A stretch of DNA of 44,795 nt, from the IMG/VR virus record IMGVR_UViG_3300025154_000173, positions 1-44,795 of that record; one strand, written 5' to 3'. Source of the DNA: a virus. Below, piece by piece: positions 32,301-39,523 of this stretch. The notes under the pieces are model-generated. The model worked only from the letters and a program-made list of their open reading frames with translations. It searched no databases and was not told the origin of the DNA. Position 1 is the first letter of the stretch. Each line of letters opens with the position of its first letter. The translations under genes were made by a program, and so were the position numbers.

Positions 32301-32385
32301 CCAAAGGAAATACAGATTTAATCGAGGTTACGAGAGCATCTTGTAGTTGGGTATTTTGTATTTTTTGACTTAAGCCACTATCCAT
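26362..32385 (-). CDS. rpoBC: Single-chain beta-beta' DNA-dependent RNA polymerase
   Basis: 2007 residues in one frame. The beta part (about 1-1000) has IQPTHLGFLDPLSTPES near 378, GYNFEDGAVMTES near 634, GRYGNKSIITK near 780, the GVPGRMNIGQLLE block, and MKLRHIVKKKQGVHS near 892. The beta' part (about 1000-2007) has KGGLFDPV near 1028, SGRSTITVEPDLGLDQVG, LNRAPSLHKHSVQAF, the catalytic NADFDGDTMSM near 1360, CHSVEGVCQMCYG near 1723 and TQLTMKTFHSGG near 1765. All three magnesium-binding aspartates are intact. The beta' N-terminal zinc finger is not seen, and no alpha, omega or sigma gene is visible in this window. Bacterial beta-beta' fusions are known in Helicobacter and Wolbachia; jumbo phiKZ-like phages have split subunits instead. 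First gene of its operon, behind a sigma70-like promoter and GGAG. Confidence 0.93.
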   Translation of the reverse strand: MDSGLSQKIQNTQLQDALVTSIKSVFPLENQGRRMIMSNLRFDDTLDDMNFPEQKEVKLDRKSWQNPIIADFNIVDIESGRQLSSAKNVKIGNIPKITNRFTTIIDGNEYQTVNQIRRKSGIYSRIKRNGELESEFNLSKGQNFKMQLDINNQHFVIMFENRKYRLWTLLNTIGTPDAEIRTAWGDELLELNKKGALNTEVSEMTSIYKKLYNKDPKDYKEVISGLQKYFNEGTEVDPDTTKLTLGESFSSANGPAMLAASKKLLAINRGEGLADERDSLVYKRVFSTDDLLVSYFDKLAPQIKKKLERTLGLKDQVREVISAATFGEPIKRFFTVGDLSTTPPQTNPVTIAAEWRKTTPMGTGGIQSSHAITTDARDIQPTHLGFLDPLSTPESLKVGITVGLSSEVRKSGNDLVTPVFDLTGKIHWFTPIQFFENIIGFPDQYVRDEAKNVMPRYDSIKSMYKGESKEFPKDEVKYYLRSPRSMFSYQANLVPFMHSTQGNRAATGARMITQALAIDEKEAPLVQVYRDKNSTYEHVMGAFLNQRAGATGIVTKVDDNYVEIKTDEGKTKKVGLYNNFPLNQDGYLQSNVLVKAGDSVVPESFIADNNYSDNQTLALGKNLDVAYMSYKGYNFEDGAVMTESAAQRMAHTMLHRINVYYSPKLTVFDKRKFNAWFPDLMSQENFNKLDDKGIIKVGETIHPDEIVCALLIEKEMDDIEQTLKKLDKYTFNNYSKNVTRWDEEDPGVVTDVRVVGRNVDIYIKAKHPLKEGDKIAGRYGNKSIITKLIPDADAPHRANGKPIDILLSPEGVPGRMNIGQLLETAAGKIAEKQGKTYVVNNFQQPEIDSAKQVYDDLKANGLEANETLVDGKTGIPIETPIFVGKQYIMKLRHIVKKKQGVHSFGSYDTDEQPTGKGVQKIGILDAYSYLSHGAKTNLREMAEVKGRKNDEYWRDLQFGLPPGKPNRNFVFEKMTAYLKGSGINVEKKGNNLRIFPLTDADVTKMSAGELTDPGAMLIGKNLATRKGGLFDPVITGGVKGTNWSHLDLVERIPNPMYEDAIMKALNLTEADFENVLHGKKELNSKTGVIALIAGLNNIDVNAQIKTLKAELKTAPPTNVNKLNTKLKYMLALKDLDMKAADAYTMSKVPVVPPQFRTIYPLPSGDLMVSDINKHYRDVGLINQSLKSMYSELSDKDKVESQVALYNSVKALQGFTDPMTFSKDKYKGFIKELGQMKSGLIQGVLWTKPQDLSGRSTITVEPDLGLDQVGVPIDMAYTMYKPFIMREMKQSGIKVTDAKKYYDEESPIAKNALSEVIKTRPIILNRAPSLHKHSVQAFNPVLMKGKSIRLNPLIIKGFNADFDGDTMSMMVPISREAVEEAKNMMPSKILFKHGDNQLMPDLTKDYIFGLWELSKTTSKSGKSFKSIDEAKQSGLKWTEEFKLNGKPMTIGQYMINSDLPDKYRDYTRVLTSKTAEKLLTEIGKDQPQHFPNVINTWKNLGATYSYLKGHTISITDFIGDKGYRDRLLKAELPAINKLKGDKRIEALNTLTLKVQDAQNVLLEKSENNLGKMAASGSFSKKDSIRQILSMPGVLTDINGAPLEIPVLKSYGEGLDTASYWNSLYAVRKGTVDRAVNTQESGALNKSLLNVNRRLLVIEIDCGTDEGLEFEINDKNVMDRALLHSIAGIGKRNDIVDNIVIQKAKQKGLVTLKVRSPLTCHSVEGVCQMCYGLLPNGQLAPVGENVGVSEAQAVTERSTQLTMKTFHSGGSALGGGGIAAGFPRIEQLLKVPEKLGGKATLAEEDGLVGEITKNVTGGYFVKVNTKNYVIAPGRTPVVTIGQRVKQGDPLSDGVVKPQELGELTTHLAAQQHIVKELGKVYEGQFYDKTFETVLRGISDNAEITTAPDDSGAYRGDKVSISYIDNVNRKRKKDGLELITYKPYFKSIDTLNTDSDDWMTRITTNRVKAGLTIGASKGQYANIKGKDPVPAYLYGENFGRNTDFEKGEFY

Positions 32386-32400
32386 GGGATCTCCTTAAAA

Positions 32401-32422
32401 TTTGGTATAAGAACTATGTGAA
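32401..32422 (+). promoter_or_regulatory. Phage-type promoter motif copy 4
   Basis: TTTGGTATAAGAACTATG, facing the plus-strand MoxR operon about 180 bases downstream. It lies in the untranslated leader of the minus-strand polymerase transcript. Confidence 0.6.
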
Positions 32423-32439
32423 GATGGAATTACTGTCTT

Positions 32440-32468
32440 AATATAACACATTAACATTTAAAAATCAA
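32440..32468 (-). promoter_or_regulatory. Sigma70-like promoter of the RNA polymerase operon
   Basis: On the minus strand TTGATT (32463-32468) and TATATT (32440-32445) are separated by exactly 17 bases, about 55 bases upstream of the polymerase ATG. The same hexamer pair and spacing occur at 18390-18418. Confidence 0.65.
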
Positions 32469-32594
32469 ATAGGATCGATTGTTGGAAGAACTTCCTGACG
32501 ACTAATAAATTTTGACGATTTTATTTTTTAAATAAGACAAGCGGGGATATGTGCAATGCTACACAAATCCCACCCCGCTCCTTTTGAGGATACT

Positions 32595-32957
32595 ATGAAA
32601 AGGCTAAAAACATTGCTGGAAACGGCGTACAAAATACAAGAAATTGATGACAACTCGTGTGTTATCCAGGGGACAGAGCAGTACATAAAGTACGTAGCTA
32701 TTTCTTTACATTATAATTTCTTAGGCATTAAAAGCATTAATATGAGCTATAGCGCTACTATGCCATTCCATGAGCAAATTACTGAAGTTTATGAGGTAAT
32801 ATTGCCTGGCTCTTTTACTACAGAGGTCGACTTTTTAACACGTTTGGCTATAAAAGAAAAGTTGGCAAACACCACTATTACACTACTTATAAGTGAGTAT
32901 AACGCCAGACTGGCGCAATATTCACTATTTAACCCTGATACACAGGAAACTACATAA
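32595..32957 (+). CDS. Hypothetical protein upstream of MoxR
   Basis: 120 residues from ATG 32595, chosen for GAGGA 5-9 bases upstream; an earlier in-frame ATG at 32556 lacks one. Alternating strands and helices, no recognised family. Its TAA overlaps the MoxR ATG, so it is probably part of the MoxR-VWA unit. Confidence 0.6.
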   Translation: MKRLKTLLETAYKIQEIDDNSCVIQGTEQYIKYVAISLHYNFLGIKSINMSYSATMPFHEQITEVYEVILPGSFTTEVDFLTRLAIKEKLANTTITLLISEYNARLAQYSLFNPDTQETT

Positions 32958-34111
32958 TGATCACAATGGCTCTTGTTGACAAACTCCTAAAAATAAAAGA
33001 TGTCTTAGATGACAATTTTGTGGAGCGCGGTGACGAAACACACGGCTTAAACTTAGCTACTATAACAGGTTTAAATATTTTACTGTTAGGTCCCCCTGGC
33101 ACAGCCAAATCTAACCTAGTTATAGCTTACCAGTCGTTATTCAAACAGACAACTAGATTTGAAAAACTTCTAACCAAATTCACAACCCCCGAAGAAGTAT
33201 TTGGTCCTTATTCCCTAAAGGGACTCGAGAACGACGAATACTATCGTCAGATAAAAGGGTACTTGGCAGATTGCCACTTTGCTTTTATTGATGAGACTTT
33301 TAAAAGTTCATCGGCACTATTAAATTCTTTACTAACCGTAATGAATGAACGCAAATTTACAAATGGCAATGAGGTGCTGGACATTCCTTTGGTAACTCTA
33401 GTAGGCGCCTCCAACGAAATTCCAGAAAACTCCGATGGACTAACAGCTCTATTTGACAGGTTTCATTTAAAGTTTGTCGTTAAACCAGTGCAAGAACGTT
33501 CTAACAGAATTAAAATGCTAATGGCTAGCATGACACAAGTAAAACCGATAATTACTTTGGATGAACTAGAACAGGTTAAAAAAGAAGTATCACAAGTAAA
33601 GTTCTCTGATGAGATGGCAGATGTGTATGCTAACATAATAGACAGCCTGCACAAGGAAGGAATTCCTGCAACAGATCGTACTTATAAAATGTCTGTGCAG
33701 ATATTAAAAGCAGAAGCTTATCTACACAAAAGGGAAGAAGTAAACGAAGACGACTTCGATATTTTACAATTTGTTCTTTGGACAGATCCAGATCAAAAGA
33801 AAAAATTGTATACTACTATCTTGAATCTGGTTAATCCTGAAAAGAATCAAATTCTAAAATTGTGGGAAACCGCTAATGAAGTATTTGAAAAAATCACGGA
33901 AACTACAGATAAAAACGAGCAGATGAAGTACGGCGTAGAAGCTGCGAATAAACTAAAAGATATTAAAAACAAATTACATGAATATTATACAAGTCATCAA
34001 AAACTTAATAAAAATGTAACTGAAATCAAAAAATACGAGGACGGCGTCGATTCTATGCTTGCACGAGTATTTAAAGTGCATCTAGGGATGGGTGCTTCTA
34101 CTTTCTTATGA
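32957..34111 (+). CDS. MoxR/RavA-type AAA+ ATPase
   Basis: 384 residues. Walker A LLLGPPGTAKSN near residue 45, Walker B FAFIDETFKSSS near 110, sensor 1 LVGASNEIP near 150, and an arginine-finger-like LFDRFHLKF follow in the MoxR order. MoxR ATPases act as chaperones with VWA-domain partners, and the next gene encodes one; ATGA overlap links them. The C-terminal 100 residues are helical and charged. In phages such pairs are widespread but their substrate is unknown. Confidence 0.85.
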   Translation: MITMALVDKLLKIKDVLDDNFVERGDETHGLNLATITGLNILLLGPPGTAKSNLVIAYQSLFKQTTRFEKLLTKFTTPEEVFGPYSLKGLENDEYYRQIKGYLADCHFAFIDETFKSSSALLNSLLTVMNERKFTNGNEVLDIPLVTLVGASNEIPENSDGLTALFDRFHLKFVVKPVQERSNRIKMLMASMTQVKPIITLDELEQVKKEVSQVKFSDEMADVYANIIDSLHKEGIPATDRTYKMSVQILKAEAYLHKREEVNEDDFDILQFVLWTDPDQKKKLYTTILNLVNPEKNQILKLWETANEVFEKITETTDKNEQMKYGVEAANKLKDIKNKLHEYYTSHQKLNKNVTEIKKYEDGVDSMLARVFKVHLGMGASTFL

Positions 34112-35188
34112 GAGACTTAAGCAAAAAAAGAAAACTTCTTAACGACGATATAAGAATAGGAAAAAATACCATCGATCAAGATGCATATGATATTTTTCTG
34201 TTTGACGAAATTAAGAAGAATAATCCAAAGATTAAAAATACTGAAACGGATGGTACCAAAGGTTACGCACCATTTAAAGAATTGCATCAAGATTTATTTG
34301 ACGCTCTTTTTAAATATGCCCCTAAACAAGTACCAGAGAATCAAATCATGTACTCGCATTTATTAAATTCAGAAATAATGTCTGAGATACTTAAATCGCC
34401 ACAGTACAAAGAATTACGAAACTTGACTCGTCTAGATTCCATAGCTGCAACAGTTGGTACAGAAATAATGGGCGAGCAAGTACAAGAGTTGATAAAAGAC
34501 TTAAAAGAGAAGTTTGACGAGTTGGTAAAACAACTTGAACAGGCTGCTAAAGATGCGGCAGACGCACAAAAAGGTGAAGGTCCTGGCGAGGGTGAAGAAG
34601 GTGGACCAGGTGGTGATAAAACTCCTGGTAAAGAAAAAATAAAATATGCAGAGGCTCAAAAAAGATTAGAGGAACATCTAAAACAGGTGAAAGCCCTAGT
34701 CAACAAAAAAGAAATTCGGGCTATTAACAAAATACTGGAAAACGCCGTCAATGAATCTAGAGCTACTTCTGATTTAATTACGAATTGGGGACTAGACGCA
34801 TCTGATACCTTTACAAAAAGCAGCTATCAAGAAAAATTAAAATTACTAGAACGACTTAGAAATTCCACGAAACTTAAACAGATCGCTGAGTTAGCAGGCC
34901 GTTACAAACGAATGGCTATACAAACTCAACGTGAAAAAGTTAAGAGAGGAATGGATGAGGTGTATGACATTATCCCTGGAAGAGACTTAGGAAAGTTACT
35001 CGCTAGTGAGAAGATGAAACTTTTACATCCGATTACTAAACTGCTTTTCAAGAAGGATTTTCTAGAGGGTAAAACACTTCAGTATGAAACTTCTGGTAAA
35101 GAGAAAAAACAAAAAGGACCTGTGATTATCTGTATAGACGATTCAGGATCGATGAGTGGCCAAAATGAGATCATTTTGGCTTCTCAGT
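34108..35188 (+). CDS. VWA-domain partner of MoxR, exon 1
   Basis: About 360 codons, N-terminal half charged and helical with a G-E-G-rich linker near residues 150-175, then the start of a VWA domain: VIICIDDSGSMSGQNEI, the first metal-site motif. The frame then runs into an intron and stops at 35203-35205 if unspliced. The exact 5' splice site is not settled; T35188, just after a CAG codon, is my best guess. Together with the exon at 36137 it rebuilds a complete VWA domain. Confidence 0.75.
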
Positions 35189-36136
35189 TTAATGTGCTAT
35201 ATTAACATATTAATTTAATCAGCACTTAAAATGCAATATAAAGAAAAAACTTGTACTAAATGTAAACAAACAAAACTTCCTGAGGACTTTAATAAAAGAT
35301 CTGGCGGAAAGTGGTTAATGTCGTTGTGTAAAAAATGTGATACTATTGGAAGACGTGAACGTAAGGAAAAACAATTAGGTAGAAAAATGAGGAGAATAGT
35401 AGGAGCGTACACTCAGAAAGAAGAACAAAAATTATTTGACATGTATGTAAACAATTATTCTTACGCAGATATACTAAAAGAATTTCCTGGACGTTCACAA
35501 CATACTATTGAATCAAAACTACATTCAATGGGTATTACTAAAAAGTATAAAAAATATAGAAGAGTACAAACAAAAGCAGAACTTGAAGTAGAGAATATAC
35601 TAATTCAATTGGAAGTAGGTTACATTAAAGAATACCCAATTTCTAAATATGTAGTAGACTTCTTTGTTAATGGATTAATTATTGAAGTTCAAGGTGCTTT
35701 TTGGCATTGTGACCCTTTATTATTTCCAAATGGTCCGAAGTACGATAACCAAAAAATTATTGTACAGAAGGATAAAAATAAAAAAGAGTTACTACTTTCA
35801 ATGGGATATTCAATTCTATATATTTGGGAAACTGACATTAAATTTAGAAAACAAGAATTAATAGAAAGTCTACAAGTCGTCCTTAATAGTAATATTAAGG
35901 AGTATGATCGAGCAATATCGGTGGAGGTCCTAAGGGATGATACCGAGATAAATAAGTTAATTACGAAAGGTAACTTATCATCGTAACGCGTAGGTAGTGA
36001 ATAAATATAATCTACCCAAGAGTGCTCGATACCCTATTATTAAGTTAAGGGTAAAAATGTACGCTGACCTATACGTAATGGTATAGAAGTTAAGATAAAA
36101 AGCTTAATGATAACAACTGTTGGGCCAAGAGTGTTG
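35189..36136 (+). mobile_element. Group I-type intron with endonuclease gene
   Basis: The insertion separates two halves of one VWA domain and contains an endonuclease gene. Intron-like pairings: GTGCT/AGCAC near the 5' end, an 8-bp ATCGAGCA/TGCTCGAT (about 35907 and 36023) that could be P3, and hairpins TACCC/GGGTA, CTATAC/GTATAG and TTAAG/CTTAA near the 3' end. I do not see a textbook P7, so the class is probable rather than certain. The 3' end is either G36133 or G36136. Confidence 0.65.
35231..35986 (+). CDS. Intron-encoded Vsr-like homing endonuclease
   Basis: 251 residues. Residues 5-45 have two C-x-x-C pairs (CTKCKQ, CKKCD), residues 65-110 a SANT/Myb-like helix-turn-helix (TQKEEQKLFDMYVNN), and residues 120-220 a very-short-patch-repair-type nuclease: VDFFVNGLIIEVQGAFWHCD and GYSILYIWETDI. 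This is the EDxHD/Vsr class of homing enzymes. It sits inside the VWA gene intron and its 3' end overlaps likely intron-core pairings. Confidence 0.8.
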   Translation: MQYKEKTCTKCKQTKLPEDFNKRSGGKWLMSLCKKCDTIGRRERKEKQLGRKMRRIVGAYTQKEEQKLFDMYVNNYSYADILKEFPGRSQHTIESKLHSMGITKKYKKYRRVQTKAELEVENILIQLEVGYIKEYPISKYVVDFFVNGLIIEVQGAFWHCDPLLFPNGPKYDNQKIIVQKDKNKKELLLSMGYSILYIWETDIKFRKQELIESLQVVLNSNIKEYDRAISVEVLRDDTEINKLITKGNLSS

Positions 36137-36594
36137 CAATGGGTGTGTTGGAGATTACGAGAATACAAAAGCGTGACCTCTATGTAATACACTTCGATGC
36201 ATCGCCGAAAGAACATTTACATTGTAATTACTTCCCAAAAAATAATTACAACATAGAAGATATAATAGACATGGCCGAGTACTTCTCAGGAGGAGGAACG
36301 CAATTCCAACCTCCGTTGGATCTGGCTAGGGATAAAATAGATTTAATGAAAAACTTCTCTAAAGCAGACATCTTGTTCATTACAGATGGTGAATGTGCTG
36401 CAACAGAAGGGTGGCTTAAATCTTATTTAAAATGGAAAAAAGATAATAACGTAAATATCACATCAATCTTGATTGATACTTATGACAATTCAGACTCCTG
36501 TGTCAAAACCTTTTCTGACACCGTAGAAAAACTATGGTGCCTTAAAAAAAATAATTCAGACGATTTAGCAATAAATCTATTTTCAAACATTTAA
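36137..36594 (+). CDS. VWA-domain partner of MoxR, exon 2
   Basis: About 152 codons in the frame MGVLEITRIQKRDLYVIHFD, the helix and strand that follow the first metal motif of VWA domains. GGGTQFQPPL supplies the threonine motif and FITDGECAA the aspartate motif. Spliced to exon 1 it gives a protein of about 510 residues. Ends in TAA, directly upstream of the retron RNA region. Confidence 0.75.
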
Positions 36595-36599
36595 AAATA

Positions 36600-36749
36600 A
36601 ATTTTGCAGAAAAAGTATATAAGATTATTATACTACCAGAATGAAACGTTCTGGGATTTAATTTATTAACGTGCCCCCGAAAACAATAAGAAACTTGAGG
36701 ACAGTGCCTACCATGGCATAAACGCCAAAAGGATCACATGTGCAAAATT
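36600..36749 (+). ncRNA. Candidate retron msr-msd RNA
   Basis: AATTTTGCA (36600-36608) and TGCAAAATT (36741-36749) form a perfect 9-bp a1/a2 pair that encloses 132 bases just upstream of the reverse transcriptase. Inside, AGTATA/TATACT and CCAGAA/TTCTGG make two consecutive hairpins as in an msr, followed by a less structured G/C-rich stretch with TGCC/GGCA. The branching guanosine and msd limits cannot be fixed by eye. Confidence 0.6.
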
Positions 36750-36751
36750 AT

Positions 36752-36774
36752 AAAGGGGAGAACTCTCCCCTTTT
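36752..36774 (+). terminator. Hairpin terminator between retron RNA and RT
   Basis: AAAGGGGAG-AACT-CTCCCCTTT plus T. It would end the RNA after a2 and limit expression of the reverse transcriptase. Confidence 0.7.
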
Positions 36775-36796
36775 AACTTTTAACCAGTAAGCAAAT

Positions 36797-37690
36797 TTGA
36801 CAATTTATGATTTAACAGGATTTTCAAAAACAGTGGTAGATGAAGTAGCCAATAATATAGAAAATTATTACATGTCATTTCCTATAAAAAAGGCTAGTGG
36901 TAAACTTCGATGGATAGATGCTCCACAAGAGCCCCTAAAAGAAATTCAGAGTAATATTCTAAAAAACTTAGTATACAAATTTAGGGCACATCCGTGTGCT
37001 TTTGGATTTATCAAAGGTAAAAGCGTGAGAGATGGTGCAGCGATGCACGTACAAAGTAAAGTACTTCTATGTGTAGATGTTTCAAATTTCTTCGGCTCTA
37101 TCAAAGTTAATGAAGTCTTTAGGTTGCTTACATACCTATTGAATAATTGTAAAGATCCCATACCTTATACTAAGGAAGAACTTGAAATACTAACAGCCTT
37201 GTTAACATACAAAGGTGGCTTACCGCAGGGTTCTCCTGCAAGTCCAGCACTTGCCAACATGTTCTGTATGAAATTAGATCAGCATATGTACAATCTCGCA
37301 AAGATAAATAACTTGCGCTATACACGATACGCAGATGATATCAGTTTTAGCAGCAAAAATTTTGACTTCATGATGTTTACTATTCTCCCAGACATTAATA
37401 AGGAATTAATAACATGGGGGTTTAAGATGAATCCGAATAAGACCAGGATACTAAGACCTCACAGAAGAATGATAGTGACTGGCGTAGTTGTTAATAGCAG
37501 ACTAGGCACCCCTAAATGGGTGTGGAAGAACTTAAGAGCAAGATTACACAATTTACTGGTACAGACGGGTAGTTTATCTACAGCTGAGTATCAAAAACTC
37601 CGAGGCCAAATTGAATGGATAAGAACATTACATCACAAGCGTGGCGAACAATTACTAGCAGCGCTTGGGAAGATAACTTTAAAGAATTAA
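36797..37690 (+). CDS. Retron-type reverse transcriptase
   Basis: 297 residues from a TTG at 36797. Motifs in order: RWIDAPQEPLKEIQ (domain 1), FGFIKGKSVRDGAAMH (the N-A-x-x-H-like retron segment), LLCVDVSNFFGSI (catalytic Asp), GGLPQGSPASPALANM, YTRYADDISFS (catalytic YADD), GFKMNPNKTR and MIVTGVVVN, the VTG triplet typical of retrons. A candidate msr-msd lies upstream. Retrons are usually bacterial anti-phage systems; one in a phage may serve competition or be a passenger. Length is near the retron norm. Confidence 0.88.
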   Translation: MTIYDLTGFSKTVVDEVANNIENYYMSFPIKKASGKLRWIDAPQEPLKEIQSNILKNLVYKFRAHPCAFGFIKGKSVRDGAAMHVQSKVLLCVDVSNFFGSIKVNEVFRLLTYLLNNCKDPIPYTKEELEILTALLTYKGGLPQGSPASPALANMFCMKLDQHMYNLAKINNLRYTRYADDISFSSKNFDFMMFTILPDINKELITWGFKMNPNKTRILRPHRRMIVTGVVVNSRLGTPKWVWKNLRARLHNLLVQTGSLSTAEYQKLRGQIEWIRTLHHKRGEQLLAALGKITLKN

Positions 37691-37701
37691 TAAAAATAAA
37701 A

Positions 37702-38058
37702 ATGAGTTTTTCTGGTATAAACTTTATAAGTATTTATATACCATTTGCTGTAACGAATAGTAAACCAGCGCTCTTTGTGGATACGCGCAGTGCCGTTCAT
37801 CTGTACGGTCTTTACGATATTATGACTCTTTATATAAGAGAAGAGCACAATAAAAAGGTATGTGGTATGAAGTTAAGCTTTCCAGGAAAGTACAAAGAAC
37901 AGAGAACTACACGTTTACCTAACTACTTTTATAAATGGAATAAAGCAGAAGTAACAATTACTAAACTAATTGCAACGGTAAACACGGCAGATATAGAGAA
38001 GCAAGCATTAGAATTGTTTACAGAATGTAGACGATTTAATTTTATGTATTGCGAATAA
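37702..38058 (+). CDS. Hypothetical protein downstream of the retron RT
   Basis: 118 residues from ATG 37702, 12 bases after the RT stop. Strand-rich start (INFISIYIPFAVT), then a basic region (GKYKEQRTTRLPNYFYKW). No recognised effector domain. By position it could be the retron's partner or an unrelated phage gene. Ends in TAA. Confidence 0.6.
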   Translation: MSFSGINFISIYIPFAVTNSKPALFVDTRSAVHLYGLYDIMTLYIREEHNKKVCGMKLSFPGKYKEQRTTRLPNYFYKWNKAEVTITKLIATVNTADIEKQALELFTECRRFNFMYCE

Positions 38059-38081
38059 ACCTTAAATCCAGGTAAATAAGT

Positions 38082-38174
38082 ATGTGGGGATTAGCAGCAC
38101 AAGTACTAATTGCCGTAGCAGAAGCCGCTTTAATAGCAGCCGCAGCAGCAGCAAGTGAAAACAGACCGCGCTAA
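38082..38174 (+). CDS. Tiny alanine-rich hydrophobic peptide (30 aa)
   Basis: ATG 38082 to TAA 38172-38174. One hydrophobic alanine-rich segment runs from residue 3 to 24, then SENRPR. It could be a membrane peptide. An AGGT box lies 9 bases upstream. Real expression is uncertain. Confidence 0.4.
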   Translation: MWGLAAQVLIAVAEAALIAAAAAASENRPR

Positions 38175-38207
38175 GAAAACCTACAACTTGATAACTAGGA
38201 GTAGAAA

Positions 38208-38414
38208 ATGGAACATTTTAGAGTAACGTTGGAAACAGGTAAGCATAGTAGCACTTCGCGTGTACTTTATGTACGAGCAGAGAATATTATGGATGCATAT
38301 ATCGTAGGAAATAAGGTTAGATACGGTAAGTTAAAAAAAGTTACACCTATTACATATGAAGAATATATGAAAGGTGTAGATAAAAAATACAGTTCGAGCA
38401 CACGAAAACTATAA
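38208..38414 (+). CDS. Small hypothetical protein
   Basis: 68 residues behind AGGAG. Starts MEHFRVTLETGKHSSTSRVL and resembles small phage proteins with a beta hairpin followed by a helix (AENIMDAYIVGNKVRYG) and a K-V-T-P-I-T-Y-E-E strand. No function known. Ends in TAA 23 bases before exon 1 of the Gp88-like gene. Confidence 0.6.
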   Translation: MEHFRVTLETGKHSSTSRVLYVRAENIMDAYIVGNKVRYGKLKKVTPITYEEYMKGVDKKYSSSTRKL

Positions 38415-38437
38415 ACGAGCAACCAGCACAAAGATAA

Positions 38438-38521
38438 TTGAAAACTCAGTTATTCACTTATAACAATAAAACATTGATAAGCGTGGATTTTGACAGAACC
38501 CACACATGCCCACAAATCTGT
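38438..38521 (+). CDS. Gp88-like CxxxCxxC protein, exon 1
   Basis: 28 codons from a TTG at 38438 (an in-frame TAA precedes it). The segment LISVDFDRTHTCPQIC ends in the middle of a cysteine motif. Joined at T38521 to the exon at 39524 it reads CPQICNYCYVEN, that is C-x3-C-x2-C, the iron-sulfur motif of radical-SAM-type proteins. No good ribosome site is seen. The rest of the protein is in exon 2. Confidence 0.75.
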
Positions 38522-39523
38522 AAATAATTGCAGCATTAGGTAGTGATGCCTAATGAAAACCGAGAGAATTGCAGGGAAGAGTTAATAATAACTTTATCTG
38601 CAGCCGAGCCTGACTTAGGATAAAGGAGACAGGAAGGTTCAGAGACTAGGGGATGATCCTAACAATAAGCCCCACAGCACTCGGTATCTTTATAAATTTT
38701 TACTCAAAAAAAATATACATGGAATGGACCAATGATGAAGTTGAATATTTAAAAATCAACTATCCATTTGGAACGCGTGCAACTCTTTGTAGTAAGTTAA
38801 ATAGAGCGTTTAGTACGATACAGTGCAAAGCCAAAAGACTAAAAATACAAAGGCAACGACACAATACTTTTGATTTAGATTTTAAATACTTTGATAAAAT
38901 AGACTCAAACAGTAAGGCCTACATATTAGGTCTTCTGTGGAGTGATGGTTGCTTAACAAACAAAGATAAAGTAATATCTATATCTTTAATTGATAGGGAA
39001 CCTATAGAGTATATTAAAAAAGAACTGAAGTACACGGGTCCCATCTTTACTAAAAGTTATAAAACAAAAGTATCAAAAATAATAAAACAAAAATATGTTT
39101 TAAGACTATCTTCTACATATTTAGTATACGCGTTAAAAGTACTGGGCTTGCATGCAGATAAATCTTCTTCTATAACTTTTCCTAAGTTACACAAGAGCTA
39201 CAACTCTGCATTTATATCTGGTATATTTGACGGTGATGGCTATATACATATGCCAACACTATTAAAAAAGTGGAGAACGAGTCGAAAAATTGGATTTGCT
39301 GGTAATTACGCTATGATGGAAACCATAAAAAGTATCTTAATAGAAAAAGGGTTTCCAAATGTAATGATCCAAAAAAACGATAAACACTCTACAACTTATA
39401 GAATAATATATGTATGCAAGTATGTTGAATTATTTTGGAAAAAGGTTTACTCTAAAGCACCTTTCAGAATACTGCGTAAAGAAACTAAATTTATAATAGA
39501 TAATGAAATAGTCCAAAATAACG
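38522..39523 (+). mobile_element. Group I intron in the Gp88-like gene
   Basis: The 5' exon ends in T and the intron ends in G, as group I introns require, and the join keeps frame. CTGT at the exon end can pair with GCAG at 38530-38533 with U-G at the splice site (P1). The core contains GAATTGCAGGGAA, CTGCAGCCGAGCC and TTCAGAGACTA (about 38637), the classic P7 segment. A LAGLIDADG gene occupies the 3' part and runs past the 3' splice site. Splice sites are inferred, not tested. Confidence 0.88.

Noticed and set aside
36797-37690. Diversity-generating retroelement
   Set aside because: No template/variable repeat pair is seen, and the VTG and N-A-x-x-H-like motifs with an a1/a2-flanked RNA fit a retron.
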